NCBI GenBank assembly: GCA_947302515.1
Contig: CAMYVT010000031.1
Coordinates: 1-10,836, forward strand
Reading direction: 5' to 3'
DNA: 10,836 bases
Source of the DNA: an uncultured Caryophanales bacterium
GTDB taxonomy: Bacteria; Bacillota_I; Bacilli_A; RF39; UBA660
Shown here one piece after another: positions 7,286 to 10,836 of the stretch. The position numbers were made by a program, and so were the translations under genes. How positions within the stretch are numbered: the stretch's first letter is position 1; each line of letters starts with the position of its first letter. The notes below the pieces were generated by a model. It was not told the origin of the DNA. It saw only the letters and a list, made by a program, of their open reading frames with translations, and searched no databases.

Positions 7286-8503
7286 ATGGATGGATTAAAT
7301 TTATCTTTTGTAGATCCTCTAGATGAACAATTAGCTAATAGTGCTTTTTATGCCTTAGCTTTACTAATTTTTGGCAAAAACAATATTCGTGATATAAATA
7401 ATTTTAAAAGTATATTTGAATCTCTTATTTCTAGAATAGATATATTAGATCAAACTGAGCCCTATCCTTTAATAACTGATAAAAAAAAAGGAGGATGTGC
7501 TTTATTAAAACTTGTAAATGGAGAAGATGAAATGTCACAAAGACTATTTATTTTCTTTAGAGGATTACGAGGAATAGAAAGTTTTCCTGATAGAGGAATA
7601 AGAACTCATGATGCTATGCATGATTGTACTCATGAATTTGCTCATGCTTTTGTTGAAATATTATCTAGAATTAGAGCAAAATATCAAGATGGTATAGATA
7701 GAGATGGCGTACATGTTAAAAATAGTATGGGTGGAATTAAAGAAATTCATGGTATAAACCCAACTACTAGGGAACCAATCGTAACTGAATATGGATTAAT
7801 TTATACTGAAACTATGACTGATATAATTGCTTCTATGGCAAATAATCAATTATTAACAGTTCAAAATCAAAGAAGTATTGATGCTATGCTTAAAAGCAGA
7901 CAAAGTGAATGGGGAAATCCTGCAACTGGTTATTCAATTTTCACTTCAATTACTAGATTAACTATAGCTGCTTTTTCTAATGATGGTTTTGTTAGTTATG
8001 ATCAATTAGCAGCTAGTGGTGTTGGTATATTTGATCATGTTACTACATTGAGAGATGGTAGTAGAGTCTTTACAAATGATTTCTTATTTGGTTCTGTTTT
8101 TGATCCAATGCATATTGAAAGAGTTTTTGATAGTGTAATGGCTAGTGAAGGATATACATGGAAGGAATTATGTACTAAATTAGATTCAATGTTTGCAAGA
8201 TGTAAAAGTAATGAATTTTCTAATGAACAAGATGCATTAAGAGCTTTGGGTCCAGATATTAGATTTGTTATGGGTAGACTTGCTAAATTTACTAATTTAC
8301 GTTTAGGAAGGCTTGGAAGTAAAATATCTGTTGCTCAAATATCTGCAATAAATTCTAATTTTAATAGAATATTTAAAGATATGCAAGATGAATATGGAGC
8401 TTATTTTTCTCGAGGAGAAATAGATAGAATGGTTGCTGAAGGTTTAAGAGATTTACAAGGTGGTAATACTAATGATGATCAACATACTGGTGGTTCAAGA
8501 TAA
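7286..8503 (+). CDS. HExxH metalloprotease-like protein (putative gluzincin) of unknown family
   Basis: The 405-residue protein contains the zinc-protease motif HEFAH (116-120) inside a His-rich helix (HDAMHDCTHEFAHAF), which is the classical zincin active-site helix. About 55 residues on, GLIYTETMTDIIAS (170-183) has the form of a gluzincin third-ligand helix, with Glu175 as candidate ligand; that assignment is an inference. There is no signal peptide and no obvious membrane segment, so it acts in the cytosol or leaves by a signal-independent route. The C-terminal tail (about 391-405) is Gly/Asn/Asp-rich and probably disordered. A run of nine As encodes KKK at 67-69. The gene has its own promoter and GGTGAT five bases before ATG 7286; a second ATG four bases on is out of frame. 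It stands alone, divergent from recD2 and convergent with the radical SAM gene. I recognise no named family. Confidence 0.75.
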   Translation: MDGLNLSFVDPLDEQLANSAFYALALLIFGKNNIRDINNFKSIFESLISRIDILDQTEPYPLITDKKKGGCALLKLVNGEDEMSQRLFIFFRGLRGIESFPDRGIRTHDAMHDCTHEFAHAFVEILSRIRAKYQDGIDRDGVHVKNSMGGIKEIHGINPTTREPIVTEYGLIYTETMTDIIASMANNQLLTVQNQRSIDAMLKSRQSEWGNPATGYSIFTSITRLTIAAFSNDGFVSYDQLAASGVGIFDHVTTLRDGSRVFTNDFLFGSVFDPMHIERVFDSVMASEGYTWKELCTKLDSMFARCKSNEFSNEQDALRALGPDIRFVMGRLAKFTNLRLGRLGSKISVAQISAINSNFNRIFKDMQDEYGAYFSRGEIDRMVAEGLRDLQGGNTNDDQHTGGSR

Positions 8504-8530
8504 AAAAAGAATGATTAATCATTCTTTTTT
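8502..8530. terminator. Bidirectional terminator between two convergent genes
   Basis: AAAAAAGAATGATT followed by AATCATTCTTTTTT is a perfect 28-base palindrome that gives a hairpin plus U tract on either strand. It contains bases of both stop codons (TAA 8501-8503 on plus, TAA 8531-8529 on minus). It serves the HExxH gene and the radical SAM gene, leaving 25 bp between the coding regions. Confidence 0.85.
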
Positions 8531-9632
8531 ATATGTCTTTAAATATTGGTTTTAAACAAATATTTGGTTTCTTTTCATCAAAATTCCAGGTATGGAAAGA
8601 ATCTCCTCCACAATAATCCCAATATTTGCATCTCTTACATTTACTATTACTTGTTCTATTTTCGTTACGAAATTCTTTATATTTAGTTTCCCATACGGCA
8701 ACAAAACTATCATTTTTAACATTACCTTGTATTAATTCTGGTCTTCTAGGAACATTTGGACATACAAATATATCTCCATTACTTAAAACACTACCTACAT
8801 ATAAACCAGCCATACAGAAGAAATAGAAGTTTCTATATTTCTTTTCACCATTAAGTCCTAAGAAATGAGAACATCCATAAGATACTTCTTCCATTTTTCC
8901 ATCTTTTTGTTTTTCTTCAATGAACTTGAATAATCTTTTATAATCATCCATATCTAATAACATATCTTTATTGTCATTAGCTCTACCTATTGGATCACAA
9001 TTTACAACTCTCCATCTTGGAACTTTATGTTTTACTAATAATTGATATAATTCTTCTAATTCATCGATATTCTTCTTTGTAACAACTGTTGTAACCATAA
9101 CTATATCAACTACTGGTGATGCTACCATTAAATCTATTGCTTTAAATATTTTTTCATAGCAATTTGGTACTTTTCTAAATGCTTCATGTGTTTCCTTTAA
9201 TCCATCTACACTTATTGATACAGATCTCATATTTGCTTCTTCAAGTTTTTTTGCTGTTGTTTCATTGATTAACATACCATTAGTGGTCATTCCCCAATTA
9301 AATCCTAAACTTACTGCATAACTTAAAATATCATATATTTCTTTACGCATCATTGGTTCTCCACCTGTTACATCTAGAAATACATTTCTGGCATCATAAC
9401 AATCAGCTACTTCTTTTAAAACTTTCTTAAATAAATCAGCGCTTAATTCTTTACCTTGTTCATTACCATCACATCTACTTCCACAATGTTCACATCTGGC
9501 ATTACATCTAGATGTTAATTCTAAGAATAGATGTCTTAGCATTGGTCTTTCATATAGTTTTTTTCTATAATCATGGAGTTGCTCCATATCATATTCTTTT
9601 TGTACTCTTTCTTTGTTTGTTAACTTTGTCAT
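8529..9632 (-). CDS. Radical SAM/SPASM domain protein
   Basis: The N-terminal half is a radical SAM domain. The [4Fe-4S] site is C43xxxC47xxC50 (within SRCNARCEHCGSRC), TGGEP (89-93) binds SAM, and SVDG (141-144) and the VTTVVT strand continue the barrel. The C-terminal part has the cysteine set of a SPASM auxiliary-cluster domain: Cys254, Cys273, Cys291 after SNGDIFV, then C332xxC335xxxxxC341 and Cys359. An additional Cys54 lies beside the radical SAM triad. Many such proteins modify ribosomal peptides or activate enzymes, but the substrate here is unknown. No short precursor peptide gene is visible beside it. Its neighbours are a convergent HExxH gene and a divergent pair of unknown genes. 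The start is ATG 9632 with AGAGGTG upstream. The 367-residue length is ordinary for a SPASM maturase. Confidence 0.9.
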   Translation of the reverse strand: MTKLTNKERVQKEYDMEQLHDYRKKLYERPMLRHLFLELTSRCNARCEHCGSRCDGNEQGKELSADLFKKVLKEVADCYDARNVFLDVTGGEPMMRKEIYDILSYAVSLGFNWGMTTNGMLINETTAKKLEEANMRSVSISVDGLKETHEAFRKVPNCYEKIFKAIDLMVASPVVDIVMVTTVVTKKNIDELEELYQLLVKHKVPRWRVVNCDPIGRANDNKDMLLDMDDYKRLFKFIEEKQKDGKMEEVSYGCSHFLGLNGEKKYRNFYFFCMAGLYVGSVLSNGDIFVCPNVPRRPELIQGNVKNDSFVAVWETKYKEFRNENRTSNSKCKRCKYWDYCGGDSFHTWNFDEKKPNICLKPIFKDI

Positions 9633-9651
9633 TTCACTGCACCTCTAATCT

Positions 9652-9660
9652 ACTATAACA
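9652..9660 (-). promoter_or_regulatory. Extended -10 promoter of the radical SAM gene
   Basis: The minus strand reads TGTTATAGT (TGn plus TATAGT), placing the start near 9645, just ahead of AGAGGTG. It shares the 115-bp gap with the divergent promoter at 9697-9724. Confidence 0.55.
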
Positions 9661-9696
9661 TAATAAAAATTTTTTTGCTATTTTTTTATAAAATAT

Positions 9697-9724
9697 TTGA
9701 AACAATATAATTGTATGATATAAT
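9697..9724 (+). promoter_or_regulatory. Strong promoter of the coupled helix-loop-helix gene pair
   Basis: TTGAAA (9697-9702) is 16 bp from TATAAT (9719-9724), and the -10 is extended (TGATATAAT). The predicted start near 9731 leaves a 17-base leader holding AGGAGG (9735-9740), seven bases before ATG 9748. This is among the best-matched promoter and ribosome-site combinations in the window. Confidence 0.7.
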
Positions 9725-9747
9725 TATTTATGTTAGGAGGCTAGTTT

Positions 9748-10350
9748 ATGGCTGTAGAAATATTTAGTGGTCAATATATTACTGCTGATGATGCGACTAA
9801 ATATATTGATTTATATACAATAAATGATAGTTGTAGGAATTTTAATGCTGCTGTTGAAAGATTAAATGATATAGCTAAAGAAATTGTAGAATTAAGAGAA
9901 ATGGGAGGTGCAGATACTCTTTTTGTTGGTGGTAGAACACTAGAACCTCAAGTAGAACAATTTGAGCAATCTGTTAGAGATCTTGCATTATATCTTTCTG
10001 AATTGGCTAATAATCTTATTAATGATGGTATTAAAGCATTAAATAGAAAACAAACTATATTAAATGATGAAGCAAGACAAATTGAGCAAAAAATGCAACA
10101 ACAAAAAATTAATGAAACAAGAGCAAGTAGTGCTCCTGCTGAAAACACAACAAATAATACAGCAGTTAGTACTTTAGAAAAAGCAACTAATAATACAGTA
10201 GCTAATAAGTTTGAGAAAACAACTAATAATACAGTGGCTAACAATTTTAATAAAGCAACTAATAATGTAGCTAATAAATTTGAAGAAGCAGAAGAATCTC
10301 TAAAAATAAATAGAACGTACAAATCAGGAGGTGATTCTGATGAACAATAA
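9748..10350 (+). CDS. Unknown helix-loop-helix protein with TNNT-repeat tail (first of a coupled pair)
   Basis: The protein has 200 residues in two parts. Residues 28-52 and about 66-120 look like two long amphipathic helices separated by a Gly-rich turn (GGADTLFVGGRTLE, 53-66). There is no signal peptide and no cysteine-based motif; the only Cys is Cys29. From about 125 the chain turns polar and low-complexity, with four copies of a 12-residue repeat (135-181, consensus TNNTVANxFxKx) and an acidic end (GGDSDEQ). The size and helix-turn-helix outline recall WXG100/ESAT-6-like type VII secretion substrates, but no W-x-G is present and similarity to that family is not shown. A YxxxD (Tyr23-Asp27) is present but is weak evidence. 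The stop overlaps the next gene by 11 bp, so the two are translationally coupled. Confidence 0.75.
   Translation: MAVEIFSGQYITADDATKYIDLYTINDSCRNFNAAVERLNDIAKEIVELREMGGADTLFVGGRTLEPQVEQFEQSVRDLALYLSELANNLINDGIKALNRKQTILNDEARQIEQKMQQQKINETRASSAPAENTTNNTAVSTLEKATNNTVANKFEKTTNNTVANNFNKATNNVANKFEEAEESLKINRTYKSGGDSDEQ
10150..10290 (+). repeat. Four in-frame tandem repeats of 36, 36, 36 and 33 bp
   Basis: Units start at 10150, 10186, 10222 and 10258, each opening with (A/T)C-A-AAT-AAT codons for TNN. The first is the most diverged (TNNTAVSTLEKA), the middle two are close (TNNTVANKFEKT, TNNTVANNFNKA), and the last has lost one codon. All keep the reading frame, so the copy number can change without breaking the gene. 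Confidence 0.85.
10326..10335 (+). promoter_or_regulatory. Consensus ribosome binding site inside the upstream gene
   Basis: AGGAGGTGAT is a full anti-16S match located in the last codons of the first pair member, with GGAGG eight bases before ATG 10340. It fixes the start of the second gene and explains the short Gly-Gly-Asp-Ser C-terminus of the first. Confidence 0.85.
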
Positions 10351-10836
10351 TACTAATAATGGATTAACCGTTACTTATAATGAAAAACGTGTTGATGAAT
10401 TTTTGAGTTATTATGATTCTATAAGAAATGAGTTTAGTGAAGTTGATGATATGTTATATCGTACTGTTATTAATCTATCTCAATCAGAAGGTTTTTATGA
10501 TGTAACATCAGGTAATTCTTCTATTGATATTACTATGCCAGAACGTATGGTTGTTCAATGTCGTGAGAAAGCACAAAATATTCTTGATCAGGTAAGTTAC
10601 TTTAAACAAGAAATAGATACATTATCTGGTAAAGCAGTAAAGCAAAAGAGTGAAACTCAAACTACTCCACCAACTCAACCAGAAACCACTCCTGAAAATG
10701 AAGAAGGAAATACTGAAAAGAAAAAATTAGGAAGAATTGAAGATCAACAAGTATTATATGGACCTGCTCCTACTCCTACAAGTATTAATATAGATGAGCC
10801 TGTTCTTTATGGTCCTGGTCCTACTCCTACTGAAAC
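10340..10836 (+). CDS. Unknown helix-loop-helix protein with VLYGPxPTPT repeats, truncated by window edge
   Basis: The frame is open from ATG 10340 to the end of the window (165 codons, stop not reached). Residues 1-10 are Asn-rich. Residues about 15-48 and 67-98 look like two helices separated by a polar loop (about 49-66), the same layout as the gene before it. From 100 the chain is Lys/Thr/Pro/Glu-rich, then VLYGPAPTPT (138-147) and VLYGPGPTPT (155-164) follow, 17 residues apart, and the array may continue beyond the edge. There is no signal peptide. It overlaps the upstream stop by 11 bp and has a consensus ribosome binding site. The matching architecture of two coupled genes suggests hetero-partners, which is an inference. 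I do not recognise the family. Confidence 0.75.
   Translation, partial: MNNNTNNGLTVTYNEKRVDEFLSYYDSIRNEFSEVDDMLYRTVINLSQSEGFYDVTSGNSSIDITMPERMVVQCREKAQNILDQVSYFKQEIDTLSGKAVKQKSETQTTPPTQPETTPENEEGNTEKKKLGRIEDQQVLYGPAPTPTSINIDEPVLYGPGPTPTE
10751..10831 (+). repeat. Two VLYGPxPTPT repeat units, 51-bp period, at the window edge
   Basis: Codons for VLYGPAPTPT (10751-10780) and VLYGPGPTPT (10802-10831) differ in several third positions (gta tta tat gga versus gtt ctt tat ggt) while the peptide is kept apart from Ala/Gly. That pattern suggests selection on the peptide rather than a recent DNA duplication. Confidence 0.7.

Noticed and set aside
8626..8826. Plus-strand open frame over the SPASM domain
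   Set aside because: Antisense to the conserved cysteine region; no motif or start signal.
10150..10290. The tandem repeats as a CRISPR array
   Set aside because: The units are contiguous, in-frame, diverged coding repeats with no spacers and no cas genes nearby.
9948..10322. Minus-strand open frame of 124 codons opposite the TNNT-repeat gene
   Set aside because: Its apparent hydrophobic repeats are the reverse complement of the sense-strand TNNT repeats, and the sense gene has a much better start and promoter.
9748..10836. Naming the coupled pair WXG100/ESAT-6 proteins
   Set aside because: No W-x-G occurs in either protein, and helix-turn-helix outline alone is not family evidence.

Overview
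The window is very AT-rich, with short spacers, Lys/Asn/Ile-rich proteins, strong AGGAGG-type ribosome binding sites, and TAA or TAG as every observed stop. Tryptophan is read from TGG throughout. This suggests a low-GC Bacillota relative, such as an uncultured gut Bacilli/RF39-like or Clostridia lineage using the standard code, rather than a code-4 Mycoplasma. The lineage is an inference. No RNA genes, insertion sequences, CRISPR arrays or phage genes were seen.

Bases 1-7168 are all on the minus strand. Read in the direction of transcription, recD2 (helicase) and map (methionine aminopeptidase) form one unit ending in a hairpin. Next is a single-gene unit for a protein with the whole outline of cofactor-independent phosphoglycerate mutase but without its catalytic residues. 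rdgB (nucleotide-pool cleaning) follows, then uppP (undecaprenyl-diphosphate phosphatase) with an unknown single-span membrane protein. After another terminator comes the 5' end of a surface protein with a SipW/BspA-like N-terminus, cut by the window edge. Apart from the mutase-like protein and the two surface-related genes, this is ordinary housekeeping.

Bases 7200-10836 look accessory. A plus-strand gene encodes a signal-less HExxH metalloprotease-like protein and converges on a radical SAM/SPASM gene through a perfect bidirectional terminator. The SPASM gene is divergent from a translationally coupled pair of unknown genes. Both members of the pair encode a predicted helix-loop-helix of about 100 residues followed by a low-complexity tail: 12-residue TNNT repeats in the first, and VLYGPxPTPT repeats in the second, which runs off the window. 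The pair resembles small paired helical secretion substrates in architecture only. Whether the zincin, the radical SAM enzyme and the pair form one system cannot be decided from this window.

Promoters are well marked. Five of the nine proposed have a TGnTATAAT-type extended -10 with all or nearly all bases matching, and a sixth is close. Several intrinsic terminators begin inside the stop codon of the gene they end.
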